From the NCBI RefSeq assembly GCF_000472965.1, contig NZ_AXAU01000002.1, forward strand, positions 292,751-356,750: DNA of 64,000 nucleotides. Direction: 5' to 3'. The notes under the pieces are model-generated. The model searched no databases. It was given only the letters and a program-made list of their open reading frames with translations, and was not told where the DNA came from. Numbering within the stretch: the first letter of the stretch is position 1; each line of letters starts with the position of its first letter. The stretch is from Bradyrhizobium murdochi. GTDB taxonomy: Bacteria; Pseudomonadota; Alphaproteobacteria; Rhizobiales; Xanthobacteraceae. This document shows positions 44,433 through 54,272 of the stretch, piece after piece. Position numbers and translations under genes: made by a program.

Positions 44433-46226
44433 TCAGCCACCCCTGCCGTCTTCTTTCTTCTTGTCGGCGGAAGCCGCAGAGGAAGTGTCTTCGGGCAGGC
44501 CGTTGGCAATCTTGGCTTCGATCTTCGGCAATTCCTCCGCCTCGGGCTTGAGGTCGCGTGCATGGGCCCACTGGAATTTGGCTTCCAGCGTCCGCCCGAC
44601 GCGCCAATAGGCATCGCCGAGATGGTCATTGATGGTCGGATCCTCCGGCTTGAGGTCGATCGCACGCTCGAGATGCTTTACCGCGTCTTCAAAATTGCCG
44701 ATCCGGTAAAACGCCCAGCCCAGCGAATCCACGATGTAACCGTCATCGGGGCGCTGGTCGACGGCGCGCCGGATCATCTTCATGCCTTCGTCGAGGTTGA
44801 TGCCCTGGTCGATCCAGGAATAGCCGAGATAGTTCAGGACATGCGGTTGCTCGGGCTGCAGCTCCAGCGCCTTGCGCATGTCGGCCTCGGCCTTGCTCCA
44901 CTGCTTGGAACGTTCCTCGCAAATGCCGCGATAGTAATAAGTGACCCAGGTGTTCTTGTCCGTCACCCCGGGCATCGCGTCGATCGCAAGTGTATAGGTA
45001 TTGGCGCAATCGCTGAACTTCTTGCGGCCGCGCTCGATGTTGCCGAGCGCCATGATGGCTTCGATGTCCTTCGGCGCCTCCGCGGTGACGCCCTTCAGGA
45101 TCTTGATCGCCTCTTCGCTGCGGTCGGCGGCGTCGAGATTGGTGGCGAGCTGGATCTGCGCATTGCGCTTGAGCGGCGAACTGGCCGGCATGCGCTCGTA
45201 GACCTTGATCGCCATCTGCGGCTTCTTCACGGACTCGTAGAGATCGGCGAGCGACAACAGCGCCAGCGGATGATTGGGCTGCAGGTAGAGCGCGAGCTGC
45301 AGATAGACCAGCGCCAGATCCTCGCCGCCGCGGCGGGTCAGCGTGGCGCCGATGCCGTACAGCGCCTCGGCCGCGCCGGCCTGCGCCGAATCGACCAGCG
45401 CCGACATCTTCTTGCCGGCTCGGGTCTCGCGCAGGCCTTCCTGCACCAGCGGATGCCGCGGCAACTTCTTGTCGAACGCTTCGTAAATGCCGGCCGCCGC
45501 CGCGCCATCCTTGTTGCGCGACAGCCAGCGCGCATAGGCGTCGGATACGCGCAGCATCGAATCGTCGAGCTTGTAGGCGCGCTCAAACCGCGTGCCGGCG
45601 TCCTTGTCCTTGCCCGAGATCTCCAGGATCATGCCGGTGTGGAGATCCTTGAAGATCGGATACCATTCAGGTCCGGTCAGCTTGTCGATATTGGCAACCG
45701 CGGTCTTGGCATCGCCCGCGCCGTAGCTCGCCCATCCCGACAACAGCGTCGCCACTAGGTCGGTGATCGGTCCGCGGATCGACTGGTTGATGTTGAGCTG
45801 CGCGGCCGCATATTTCTTCTGCTTGAGGTCGCGGACGCCGACCACCAGCCGCGCGACGCGGTTCGCCTTGTCCATCGTCAGGATGCGATCGGCGAGCTTG
45901 ACCGCTTCATCGATGTCGCCATCGGCGAGCGAAGAGATGAAGGCGCGATCCAGGAGTTCGTTGTTCTTCGGATCGGTGCGCAGCGCGGAGCGATAGAATG
46001 CTGCAGCCGAGGCCGCATCGCGCTCGACGCTGGCGTGGCGTGCGGCGAGATAGCTGCCCGCCGTCGTCAGCGATTTCAGATCGGATTTAGTGGGGAATTG
46101 CGCGGCGTTGTCGGCCGTATGTTCGGGCGTCTGGGCCCAAGCCACACCAGGAGCCACGCCAGGCGCGGCCAGGCTGGCAACAGTAATTGCGGCGATGGTC
46201 CAACGATTCATACGAGTGGAAAGCAT
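44433..46226 (-). CDS. TPR-repeat exported protein
   Basis: A 597-residue protein with a signal peptide (MNRWTIAAITVASLAAPGVA... ending WAQ) and many tetratricopeptide repeats, e.g. NELLDRAFISSLADGDIDEA, YYYRGICEERSKQWSKAEAD, MRKALELQPEQPHVLNYLGY and HLERAIDLKPEDPTINDHLG, ending in a low-complexity acidic tail. It lies 27 bases before ispE in the same orientation. Probably a periplasmic scaffold for outer membrane or cell envelope assembly. Start 46226 or 46211. Confidence 0.82.
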   Translation of the reverse strand: MLSTRMNRWTIAAITVASLAAPGVAPGVAWAQTPEHTADNAAQFPTKSDLKSLTTAGSYLAARHASVERDAASAAAFYRSALRTDPKNNELLDRAFISSLADGDIDEAVKLADRILTMDKANRVARLVVGVRDLKQKKYAAAQLNINQSIRGPITDLVATLLSGWASYGAGDAKTAVANIDKLTGPEWYPIFKDLHTGMILEISGKDKDAGTRFERAYKLDDSMLRVSDAYARWLSRNKDGAAAAGIYEAFDKKLPRHPLVQEGLRETRAGKKMSALVDSAQAGAAEALYGIGATLTRRGGEDLALVYLQLALYLQPNHPLALLSLADLYESVKKPQMAIKVYERMPASSPLKRNAQIQLATNLDAADRSEEAIKILKGVTAEAPKDIEAIMALGNIERGRKKFSDCANTYTLAIDAMPGVTDKNTWVTYYYRGICEERSKQWSKAEADMRKALELQPEQPHVLNYLGYSWIDQGINLDEGMKMIRRAVDQRPDDGYIVDSLGWAFYRIGNFEDAVKHLERAIDLKPEDPTINDHLGDAYWRVGRTLEAKFQWAHARDLKPEAEELPKIEAKIANGLPEDTSSAASADKKKEDGRGG

Positions 46227-46490
46227 CACAGTTCGCCTAGCTCCAGGATGTATGGCGGGATCGTTACGATCGGTCTCGAATGCAAACCCAAGCGGCGGCA
46301 TCTCAGGCAGCGACAATGCCGCTTTTGGCCTTCAACCGCAAGGATACGGGTTGGCGAATCGATTGGCAGATAGGCCCTTAAGGCTCCGATTTAGCCAGCC
46401 CAACCCGGAAACGCTTTTACTGTGGCGGTATCGTGGCCGGAGGCGGTATCACCCTCCTCCAACTCACGCAATCGTGGTCTATATGGCCTC

Positions 46491-48149
46491 TTACATGCCC
46501 TGGTAATTGGGCCCGCCGCCGCCTTCCGGCGGAACCCAGGTGATATTGCCGTTCGGGTCCTTCACATCGCAGGTTTTGCAGTGGACGCAGTTCTGGGCGT
46601 TGATCTGGAAGCGCGGACCCGAGGCCTCCTCGACCCATTCATAGACGCCAGCCGGGCAATAGCGGTTCGACGGACCGGCATAGACATCGTACTCGGATGT
46701 CTTCTGCAGGTTCATGTCGGCGACCTTGAGATGAACCGGCTGGTCCTCCTCATGGTTGGTGTTGGAGAGGAACACCGAAGACGACTTGTCGAAGGTGAGC
46801 TTGCCATCCGGCTTGGGATAGGCGATCGGCGCATGCGCCTTGGCCGGATCCAGCGTCTTGCGGTCGGACTTGGCGTGCGACTGGGTTCCGAACAGCGAGA
46901 AGCCCAGCGTGTTGCACCACATGTCGAAGCCGCCGAGTGCCACGCCGATGATGGTGCCGAATTTCGACCATAGCGGCTTGACGTTGCGGACCAGGCGCAG
47001 GTCTCGGCCTACGGCGGAATCGCGCCAGGCGTTTTCATATTCCACCAATTCGTCATTGGCGCGGCCGGCGCCGAGCGCGGCAGCCACGTGTTCGGCGGCG
47101 AGCATGCCGCTCCCCATCGCGTTGTGCACGCCCTTGATGCGCGGCACGTTAACGAAGCCCGCCGCACAGCCGATCAGCGCGCCGCCCGGGAAACTTAAGC
47201 GCGGCACCGACTGATAGCCGCCCTCGGTGATGGCGCGCGAGCCGTAGGAGATACGCTTGCCGCCTTCGAACACGGTTCGAATGGAAGGATGCGTCTTGAA
47301 GCGCTGGAATTCGTCGAACGGCGAGAGATACGGATCGTCGTAATTGAGATGCACGACGAAACCGACCGCCACCTTGTTGTCGTCGTAATGGTAGAGGAAC
47401 GAGCCGCCGCCGGTTTTATTGTTCAGCGGCCAGCCGAACGAATGCTGGATCAGGCCCTTCTGGTGCTTGGCGGGATCGATCTCCCAGACTTCCTTCAACC
47501 CGATGCCGAATTTCGGCGGCTCGCTTTTCGCGTCGAGCGAGTATTTCGCGATCAGTTCCTTGCTCAGGCTGCCGCGTGCACCTTCGGCAAACAGCGTGTA
47601 TTTGCCCAGCAGCTCCATGCCGCGGGTGTAGGAATCCTTGTGGCTGCCGTCCCTGGCGATGCCCATGTCGCCAGTCGCAATGCCACGCACCGCGCCGTTA
47701 TCGTCATACAGCACCTCGGCCGCGGCAAAGCCGGGATAGATTTCGACGCCGAGCGCCTCGGCCTTCGGCGCGAGCCAGCGGCAGACATTGCCGAGCGAGC
47801 CGATATAGCAGTGATGATTGTACATCAGCGGCGGCATTGCGAAGTTCGGCAGCCGGATCGCGCTGGTCGCGGTGGTCCAGTAGAAGCGGTCGTCCTTGAC
47901 CTGCGTTTTGAGCGGGCAATCGGCGTCCTCACGCCAATCCGGAATCAGCTTGTCGAGCGACACCGGATCGATCACCGCGCCCGACAGGATGTGCGCGCCG
48001 ACCTCGGAACCCTTCTCCACCACGACGATGCTGAGATCGGCATTGAGCTGCTTCAGCCGGATCGCCGCAGCGAGGCCAGACGGCCCGGCGCCGACGATCA
48101 CGACGTCGAATTCCATGGATTCGCGGGGAGGAAGTTCTTCTGCACTCAT
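46491..48149 (-). CDS. Electron transfer flavoprotein-ubiquinone oxidoreductase
   Basis: A 552-residue membrane-associated flavo-iron-sulfur enzyme taking electrons from ETF into ubiquinone, in fatty acid and amino acid oxidation. FAD motif VIVGAGPSGLAAAIRLKQLN from residue 18, and the C-terminal 4Fe-4S ligands Cys497 (YCPAGVYEW) and Cys520, 523 and 526 (CVHCKTC). Full length. No adjacent ETF genes. Confidence 0.95.
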   Translation of the reverse strand: MSAEELPPRESMEFDVVIVGAGPSGLAAAIRLKQLNADLSIVVVEKGSEVGAHILSGAVIDPVSLDKLIPDWREDADCPLKTQVKDDRFYWTTATSAIRLPNFAMPPLMYNHHCYIGSLGNVCRWLAPKAEALGVEIYPGFAAAEVLYDDNGAVRGIATGDMGIARDGSHKDSYTRGMELLGKYTLFAEGARGSLSKELIAKYSLDAKSEPPKFGIGLKEVWEIDPAKHQKGLIQHSFGWPLNNKTGGGSFLYHYDDNKVAVGFVVHLNYDDPYLSPFDEFQRFKTHPSIRTVFEGGKRISYGSRAITEGGYQSVPRLSFPGGALIGCAAGFVNVPRIKGVHNAMGSGMLAAEHVAAALGAGRANDELVEYENAWRDSAVGRDLRLVRNVKPLWSKFGTIIGVALGGFDMWCNTLGFSLFGTQSHAKSDRKTLDPAKAHAPIAYPKPDGKLTFDKSSSVFLSNTNHEEDQPVHLKVADMNLQKTSEYDVYAGPSNRYCPAGVYEWVEEASGPRFQINAQNCVHCKTCDVKDPNGNITWVPPEGGGGPNYQGM

Positions 48150-48276
48150 GATCTGATCTCAGCCCAATTGAGAACGGCTCTAAAGGCTCGTTGTTTCCGA
48201 TTTTTGCGGGGAGGACAACCATGGAAATGCAATGCGAGGCGTTTCACGCCGGCTCGATCCATATTAGATTGGCAGC

Positions 48277-49104
48277 ATGGATTTGATCCCCGAACCCGCG
48301 CCTAATCTCAGGCAATTGCTGGCTTTTTATCTGGAGGCCGGGGTCGATTGCGCGTTGATGGAGGAACCAGTCGATCGGCTGACCGAGGCCGACACCCCTG
48401 CTGCCCCCATCGCTGTCCGCGAGACTGCGTCACTCCGCCCCGTCAGGGAAATGCCCGCCGCAATGCCGACAGTTCCGCGCAGCGAAATAGCGCCCGCGCC
48501 TGAAGCCGCCATCGCTCTCGCGCGCGAGGCGGCGCGAACGGCGCCGACGCTGGAAGCGCTGCGTGCGCTCCTGGAAACTTTCGAGGGCTGCGCGCTCCGA
48601 AACACCGCAACGCGGCTGGTGTTTGCCGACGGCAACCCGCAGGCGCGCGTCATGTTCGTCGGCGAAGCACCCGGACGCGACGAAGACATCGAGGGCCTGC
48701 CCTTCGTCGGACGTTCCGGCAAGTTGCTGGACCGGATGATCGCGGCGATCGGACTAGACCGCAGCAAGGCCTACATCGCCAACGTGATTCCCTGGCGGCC
48801 GCCCGGCAACCGAACGCCAACGCCGCAGGAGACGCAAATCTGCCTGCCGTTCATCCAGCGGCAGATCGAACTCGTGAACCCCGACATACTGGTGACGCTC
48901 GGCAACCCCTCGACGCAAACGCTGCTGTCGACCCGCGATGGCATCATGAAGACCCGCGGAAGATGGTTCGACTACGACACCGGCACCCGCACCATCCGCG
49001 CCATGGCGACGTTCCACCCGGCCTATTTGTTGCGCTCGCCGTCCTACAAGCGGATGTCCTGGCAGGACCTGCGCGCGATCGCGAAGGCGCTGGAGGCTTC
49101 GTAG
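48277..49104 (+). CDS. Uracil-DNA glycosylase, family 4-type
   Basis: A 275-residue repair enzyme. The C-terminal ~190 residues carry motif A VGEAPGRDEDIEGLPFVGRS and motif B-like IPWRPPGNRTPTP; the start of the domain has FEGCALRNTATRLVFADGNP with a cysteine of the 4Fe-4S type. The N-terminal ~90 residues are a variable, alanine/proline-rich linker, as in alphaproteobacterial members. The TAG stop (49102-49104) is contributed by a family A repeat. Confidence 0.87.
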   Translation: MDLIPEPAPNLRQLLAFYLEAGVDCALMEEPVDRLTEADTPAAPIAVRETASLRPVREMPAAMPTVPRSEIAPAPEAAIALAREAARTAPTLEALRALLETFEGCALRNTATRLVFADGNPQARVMFVGEAPGRDEDIEGLPFVGRSGKLLDRMIAAIGLDRSKAYIANVIPWRPPGNRTPTPQETQICLPFIQRQIELVNPDILVTLGNPSTQTLLSTRDGIMKTRGRWFDYDTGTRTIRAMATFHPAYLLRSPSYKRMSWQDLRAIAKALEAS

Positions 49105-49188
49105 GGTGGGCAAAGGCGCGAACGCGCCGTGCCCACCATCCTGTCCGTGCTCGTGATGGTGGGCACGCTTCGCTTTTGCCCACCCTAC
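49101..49188. repeat. Family A palindromic repeat overlapping the UDG stop codon
   Basis: Complete copy: GTAGGGTGGGCAAAGGCGCG / CGTGCCCACCAT and ATGGTGGGCACGC / TTGCCCACCCTAC. Element bases 2-4 are the UDG stop TAG. Confidence 0.88.
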
Positions 49189-49227
49189 TGATCCGGCGCG
49201 GCGCCTCGGCGATGCACCGTAGAAACG

Positions 49228-50733
49228 TTACGGCGCCTTCGGCCGCACGATTGCCCAGCCGATCCGCAGCAATGGCTGGCGGCCGTTCACCATCCATTCG
49301 AAGGCGCGCGGCACTTCCGGCACCAGGCCGGGAAACCGTTGCGCGATGTCGGGAGGCGGCGCGCCCGAGGTGTCGGAGGCGCGCCAGACCACGACGCCGC
49401 CGGTCTCGTTGAATTTCGCGACCGACAGCCATGGGGTCCGCTCCGGCGTGGCATCGAGCAATAGGTGCGGGCGCCCGCTGCTCATGGCGATGAAGCCCGC
49501 CAGTTGCGGATCGCCGGCGACCGCGCGCAGGCGCTGGTTGGTCCGGCGCTCAAAGCTGTCGCCGAAGAAATGTGCGATCGCCTTTGCCGGCAGCGAAGTC
49601 GGCACTTCGTTCGCGGTCCATGGCAAAAACAGCGTGGCTGCAATCGTCACCAAGGCAGGCGCGACGACCGCCGCCGCCCATAGCGTCCGCAACAGGCGCT
49701 GGCGCCGCAGATGGATCAGATCGCCGCTCGCCACGATTACGGCGAGCCCCGACATCAGCAAGGCGACGCCCTCCCCGCCGACGACATGATCGAGGTTGAA
49801 GATGCCCGCGATCAGGCTTCCGAGCAGCGCCGGCGCAAGCGCAAAGAAATAGACGAAGTCGCGCGCCAGCGGATCGACCGGCGGCCGGTAGATGATCGGC
49901 GCCTCCCCGGCCTGGCGGGCGAACCGGCCGGAGTTGAGGATCGCCAGCAGCACGATGGCGGACATTGCGAGCACGAGGCCAACGAGCAGCCAGCCCCATT
50001 GGACGATGCGCCCGCCGAGATCGGAAATCGCCGGCCACGGCGGCATCGCGAGCGCATCGGCGCGGAGCAACCAGATCAGATAGGGCAAGACCAGGACGGC
50101 GATCACGAGCAGCGCATAGAGCGGATCGGGCGACATCAGCACGCGCCGCCCCCGCGCGGTGGCAACGGCAAATCCGGCGAGCAGCAGCAACAATCCGAGC
50201 GCGGCCGGCGTCGTCAGCAGTAAAAGCCCGGCCTCGATCGACCAGGCGAACCAGGCGTTGCGCCGGTTCTGACCGATCAATTGCCAGGAATGCAGCAAAA
50301 GCAGCGCCCATAGCGGGCGCGCCAGCACCAGCGGGCCGAACTCGACGCCGGGCGAAGAGAAGGCCACCACCGTCATCGACAGCAGCACTGCGAGCACCGC
50401 CTGCTGCCCGCCGACAATCGCGCGGCCCAGTTGATAGTAGATCCAGAAGGTGACGACGGCGCAGACCTGCGCCAGCAGATAGACGCCAAACATATGGTTG
50501 CCGGCGGCGCGAAACGCGATGTCGGCGAGCCAGAAAGCCAGCGGCGGACCGAGCCAGGTTCCGACCTGGTATTCCCGGCCGAAGGCCAGTGCGGTCGCAA
50601 GATCACCGGGCGGGCTGCGGTACAGCAGCATCGGCAGGATCAGCCAGATTGCGGCCTGGACCAACACCACGAGCCAGACCACCAGCCGCGGCCGGGCGCG
50701 GATCAGTTCGACAACGAGCGAGGTGAAGCGCAT
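49228..50733 (-). CDS. Multi-pass membrane glycosyltransferase (GT39/ArnT-like)
   Basis: A 501-residue protein with about 10-12 hydrophobic segments. The first periplasmic loop after the first helix reads YRSPPGDLATALAFGREYQV, then GPPLAFWLADIAFRAAGNHM, a layout typical of dolichyl/undecaprenyl-phosphate-sugar glycosyltransferases. The C-terminal periplasmic domain contains PHLLLDATPERTPWLSVAKF and a conserved tail. ATG 50733. Donor and acceptor unknown. Confidence 0.7.
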   Translation of the reverse strand: MRFTSLVVELIRARPRLVVWLVVLVQAAIWLILPMLLYRSPPGDLATALAFGREYQVGTWLGPPLAFWLADIAFRAAGNHMFGVYLLAQVCAVVTFWIYYQLGRAIVGGQQAVLAVLLSMTVVAFSSPGVEFGPLVLARPLWALLLLHSWQLIGQNRRNAWFAWSIEAGLLLLTTPAALGLLLLLAGFAVATARGRRVLMSPDPLYALLVIAVLVLPYLIWLLRADALAMPPWPAISDLGGRIVQWGWLLVGLVLAMSAIVLLAILNSGRFARQAGEAPIIYRPPVDPLARDFVYFFALAPALLGSLIAGIFNLDHVVGGEGVALLMSGLAVIVASGDLIHLRRQRLLRTLWAAAVVAPALVTIAATLFLPWTANEVPTSLPAKAIAHFFGDSFERRTNQRLRAVAGDPQLAGFIAMSSGRPHLLLDATPERTPWLSVAKFNETGGVVVWRASDTSGAPPPDIAQRFPGLVPEVPRAFEWMVNGRQPLLRIGWAIVRPKAP

Positions 50734-50811
50734 GAAACGTCCGAATGCCGGGCCGGGCAGCCCTGTCCCCTGACGTTTGATAGAGCGCAGGAGCCGTCGA
50801 GGCAACCGATC

Positions 50812-51603
50812 TCAGATCGTGGCCGAGACCTCGGAAGCAATCTCTTCGTCCACGCTGAAGAGGTCGGGTTCGATCGCCTCTTCGACCGTCTCGGGGAAAT
50901 GTTTCAGCCGCGCGGCAATGACGGGTGCAAAAAACCGGCGGTGGTGGATGCTTGGACCGAGGCGGTCCAGCGCCTCGCGGTGTTCCGGCACCGCGTAGCC
51001 CTTGTGGGTTTCGAAGCCGTAACCTGGACAATCCAGCGCCAATGCGCTCATCAGGCGGTCGCGCGTCACCTTGGCGATGATCGAGGCGGCTGCGATCGAC
51101 ACGACAAGGCCGTCGCCGCCGATGACGGCGTCACAGTCGCAGGGCGCATCGATCTTGTCGCGGCCGTCGACGAACACATGCTTCGGCATTTCGGGCAGCG
51201 CGCGCACGGAACGCGCCAGCGCCCAGAGCGAAGCGCGCAAGATATTGTCGCGGTCGATCCGCGCGGGCGAGGCAAAGGCGACCGCAAACGACGAGGTTGC
51301 GCAGATCTCCTCGAACAGTTCCTCGCGGCGTTCGGGCGTCAGCCGCTTGGAATCGTCGATGCCTTTGGGGATTCGCTTGGGATCGAGGATGACCGCGGCC
51401 GCCACCACCGGACCCGCCAAGGGACCGCGCCCCGCCTCGTCGCAGCCGGCGACCGGCCAGACGCCGCGCTTGATCAGCGCCCGCTCGCGGCGAAAGCTCG
51501 GCGGCGCAAGCGTGATGACGCCCTTGGGCGGCTCGGCCTGCTCCTTGCCGGCCTTCTTGTCCGACTTCCCGTCAGTTTTCTTGGTGGAGTTGTCCCGAAT
51601 CAT
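50812..51603 (-). CDS. rnhB: Ribonuclease HII
   Basis: A 263-residue endonuclease removing RNA from RNA-DNA hybrids. Catalytic Asp55 and Glu56 in [20 protein letters not shown]; other acidic residues in [12 protein letters not shown] and [20 protein letters not shown]. The N-terminal 45 residues (Lys-rich) are an alphaproteobacterial extension. ATG 51603 taken; an upstream Met at 51657 is in frame but unconserved. Confidence 0.92.
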   Translation of the reverse strand: MIRDNSTKKTDGKSDKKAGKEQAEPPKGVITLAPPSFRRERALIKRGVWPVAGCDEAGRGPLAGPVVAAAVILDPKRIPKGIDDSKRLTPERREELFEEICATSSFAVAFASPARIDRDNILRASLWALARSVRALPEMPKHVFVDGRDKIDAPCDCDAVIGGDGLVVSIAAASIIAKVTRDRLMSALALDCPGYGFETHKGYAVPEHREALDRLGPSIHHRRFFAPVIAARLKHFPETVEEAIEPDLFSVDEEIASEVSATI

Positions 51604-51672
51604 GGCCGGGATTCGTGCGCCAGCGCGCGGCAGCGCGCAACCGGGAACCCGAGACAATTCCCACTATTCAGC

Positions 51673-52248
51673 CTATTCAGCGTGACCTCGTCGCCACTCC
51701 CCGGCCTCGATCACATAAACGCTCCGGCTGCCACGCTTGGGCGCCGCAATCGTCTGCCGGTAACGCATTCCGAGCTTCTCAAGGGCACGAATGGATGGCG
51801 CATTTCTCGGATCGACCAGTGCAAGTAATCTTTCGCATTTGAGGTGGTCAAACCCGAACGCGAGCTGCGCCTTTCCAATTTCGGTCGCGATCCCCCGACC
51901 CCATACCCGGCGCGCAAGCACAAACCCGATCTCAAAATCGTTAGTTCCCAACGCATCGCATGAGGACAAGCCGGCAAAGCCGATGATTTCACCCGCAGGC
52001 TTTTCGGTCAGAACCGCCATCCCCGTGGGGCTGCCACCGAAGGTGAAGAATCGCCGAATGAAGTCCTCGGCAGCGTCCCTTGCCATCGGTGCTCCGGCGA
52101 ATGCCAAGCGCATTACATCGCTGTCGCCAAGAATGAGATCCTGCAGGACCGGTATGTCCGTTTCAACCGCAGCGCGCAGAATCAGGCGCGGCGTTGTCAG
52201 AATGACGAGCGGCTGCTCTTCCGACGCTGGCGCGGGCTGCTGGTTCAT
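51673..52248 (-). CDS. GNAT acetyltransferase (RimJ/RimL-like)
   Basis: A 191-residue N-acetyltransferase with the RimJ-type start TTPRLILRAAVETDIPVL, the acetyl-CoA loop FVLARRVWGRGIATEIGKAQ and the closing LVDPRNAPSIRALEKLGMRY. Start at ATG 52248. Substrate may be a ribosomal or other N-terminus. Located between rnhB and the glyoxalase-like gene, all minus. Confidence 0.83.
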   Translation of the reverse strand: MNQQPAPASEEQPLVILTTPRLILRAAVETDIPVLQDLILGDSDVMRLAFAGAPMARDAAEDFIRRFFTFGGSPTGMAVLTEKPAGEIIGFAGLSSCDALGTNDFEIGFVLARRVWGRGIATEIGKAQLAFGFDHLKCERLLALVDPRNAPSIRALEKLGMRYRQTIAAPKRGSRSVYVIEAGEWRRGHAE

Positions 52249-52308
52249 CAAACCGCAATACGGCAATTCACCGGCCGGGAGAAGTGGCGCTGCCGCAACG
52301 TCGCGCGA

Positions 52309-52758
52309 TTAATCCGGCAGATGCACCCGCCGGTCGTCGCCGACCTCGATGCCGGGCGCCACCACGACTTCCCAAATGTGGTCGTCGGGATCGGCGAAAT
52401 AGCCGGAATAGCCGCCGTATTCAGTCTTGTCCGCGGGCTTCAACAGCGACGCGCCGCAGGAGATGGCGAACTCGAGCGCAGCGTCCACCTCCTTGGTAGA
52501 GCTGCAATTCCAGGCGAGCGTCGTGCCGCGAAACGTCTTCGGCCGCGGCTGATCCGGCAGCTTGGCGTCGCCGGCGAGTTGATCCCACGGGTAGAGCGCA
52601 ATCACCGTGCCGCCAGTGTCGAAGAAAGCGACGGCCTCACCGGTTGCGCGCATTTTTCTTGCAAAACCGAGCGCCTCATAAAAGGCGATGCTGGCGCGCA
52701 TGTCGCTGACGCCGAGCGTGATGACCGTGAACCGGGGGATTGGCCTGTCAGTGCTCAT
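52309..52758 (-). CDS. VOC-family (glyoxalase/bleomycin-resistance) protein
   Basis: A 149-residue protein with paired beta-alpha-beta-beta-beta units: RFTVITLGVSDMRASIAFYE then ALGFARKMR, and YFADPDDHIWEVVVAPG, a metal-site His/Glu pattern of the VOC superfamily. ATG 52758 with GGAG about 8 bases upstream. Reaction is not predictable. Confidence 0.82.
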   Translation of the reverse strand: MSTDRPIPRFTVITLGVSDMRASIAFYEALGFARKMRATGEAVAFFDTGGTVIALYPWDQLAGDAKLPDQPRPKTFRGTTLAWNCSSTKEVDAALEFAISCGASLLKPADKTEYGGYSGYFADPDDHIWEVVVAPGIEVGDDRRVHLPD

Positions 52759-52771
52759 GCAAATCTCCATC

Positions 52772-52920
52772 CGTCATTGCGAGAAGCGGAAGCGACGACG
52801 TGTCCGCCGTAGCTCGGAGAGCTAAGGCGGAAGCAATCCATTCTTCCTTGCTTGGGCGCGATGGATTGCGTCGCGGAGCCTGTCATCTGGCGCGTGTTCG
52901 CGCGACGGCTCGCAATGACG
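52772..52920. repeat. Dispersed palindromic repeat, CGTCATTGCGAG type, expanded
   Basis: CGTCATTGCGAGAAGCGGAA ... AGCAATCCATTCTTCC, faced by GCGCGATGGATTGCG and GGCTCGCAATGACG. An internal module GGAGCCTGTCATCTGGCGCG equals that in the 35076 element. It ends one base before the radical SAM stop. Confidence 0.8.
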
Positions 52921-52921
52921 A

Positions 52922-54082
52922 TCAGAACAAACTCAACTGCTGTCCGTTCCGCTTCGGCTTGACGAAATGATCGGTCGTCAGTTTCGAACGCCGCTTGTTG
53001 AGGCCGAGCTTCTCGCAGGCGATTTCGAACCGCCGCCCGATCATCCAGGCCATCGGGCCGGTGCCCTTCATCCGAGTACCCCATTGCGAGTCATAGTCGC
53101 GCCCGCCACGCATGTCGCGGATCAGGGTGAAGACGTGACGGTAACGGTCGGGATAATTCGCCATCAGCCATTCGCGAAAGAGGTCGCGCACCTCGAGCGG
53201 CAGCCGCAGCAGCACGTAGCTCGCTTCCTTGACGCCTGCGTGAGCCGCGGCATCGAGAATGCGTTCGATCTCGGAATCGTTCAGCGCGGGAATAATGGGT
53301 GCGACCATCACGGTGGCGGGGATGCCGGCCTGCGACAATTGCCGCAGCGCCTCCAGCCGCTTCGGCGGAGTCGAGGCGCGCGGCTCCATCGTGCGGGCGA
53401 GTTTGGGGTCGAGAGTGGTCACGGAAATCGCGACCTTTGCCAAATTACGCTTTGCCATTCGCTGCAGAATATCGATGTCGCGCGTCACCAGCGCCGATTT
53501 GGTGACGATGCCGACGGGATGACCGGCCCGATCGAGGACCTCGAGAATGCCGCGCATGATCTTGTGCTCGCGCTCGATCGGCTGATAGGGATCGGTATTG
53601 GTGCCGATCGCGATCATGCGCGGCTCGTAACCGGGCGCCGCCAATTCTTTCTCAAGCAATTCCGGCGCGTCAGGCTTGGCGAGCAATTTGGATTCGAAAT
53701 CGAGTCCCGGCGACAGGCCGAGAAAGGCGTGGGTCGGCCGCGCGAAGCAGTAGACGCAGCCATGCTCGCAGCCGCGGTAGGGATTGATCGAGCGGTCGAA
53801 ACCGATGTCGGGCGAGTCGTTGCGGGTGATGACCTTGCGCGAGGTATCCAGCGAGACCGTGGTCTTGAACGGCGGCAGGTCGTCCAGGCTCTGCCAGCCA
53901 TCGTCGAAGGCGACTCGCGCCTCGGCTTCGAACCGGCCGCTGTCGTTGGACTGCGCGCCGCGGCCGCGCCGCCGCTGGCGTTCGATGGCGACCGCGAGCT
54001 CGGGAAAAGGTGTCGCACCCGCCGGATCGGAGGGCGCCGTGACCGGCGGGTGCTTGAGGGCATGAGAGGATGCTCGGCTCAT
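52922..54082 (-). CDS. Radical SAM protein (PA0069/Rv2578c type)
   Basis: A 386-residue radical SAM enzyme. The 4Fe-4S ligands are Cys105, Cys109 and Cys112 in INPYRGCEHGCVYCFARPTH, with AIGTNTDPYQPIEREHKIMR following. This is the SplB-like architecture without a spore photoproduct role. Reaction unknown. A long N-terminal segment is low complexity. Its stop is adjacent to the repeat. Confidence 0.85.
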   Translation of the reverse strand: MSRASSHALKHPPVTAPSDPAGATPFPELAVAIERQRRRGRGAQSNDSGRFEAEARVAFDDGWQSLDDLPPFKTTVSLDTSRKVITRNDSPDIGFDRSINPYRGCEHGCVYCFARPTHAFLGLSPGLDFESKLLAKPDAPELLEKELAAPGYEPRMIAIGTNTDPYQPIEREHKIMRGILEVLDRAGHPVGIVTKSALVTRDIDILQRMAKRNLAKVAISVTTLDPKLARTMEPRASTPPKRLEALRQLSQAGIPATVMVAPIIPALNDSEIERILDAAAHAGVKEASYVLLRLPLEVRDLFREWLMANYPDRYRHVFTLIRDMRGGRDYDSQWGTRMKGTGPMAWMIGRRFEIACEKLGLNKRRSKLTTDHFVKPKRNGQQLSLF

Positions 54083-54272
54083 GAAGCGAACATAGCACGC
54101 ACGGAGAACAAATCAAGAACATCATCGACAACAATTCACCGGCAGCGCAGACAACGGAAACGGAGCCAGCGCCCGATGCCGCAAAAATCTGCACGCAAGC
54201 GGCTGTTTTGATTGTGACAAGATGATAACTGTGCAGCGTTTTTCACCGTTTGAGCCATCGAAAACCGCACTC

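Noticed and set aside
44007..45758. A 583-codon plus-strand frame opposite ispE and the TPR gene
   Set aside because: Antisense shadow spanning two real genes and their gap; no family resemblance.
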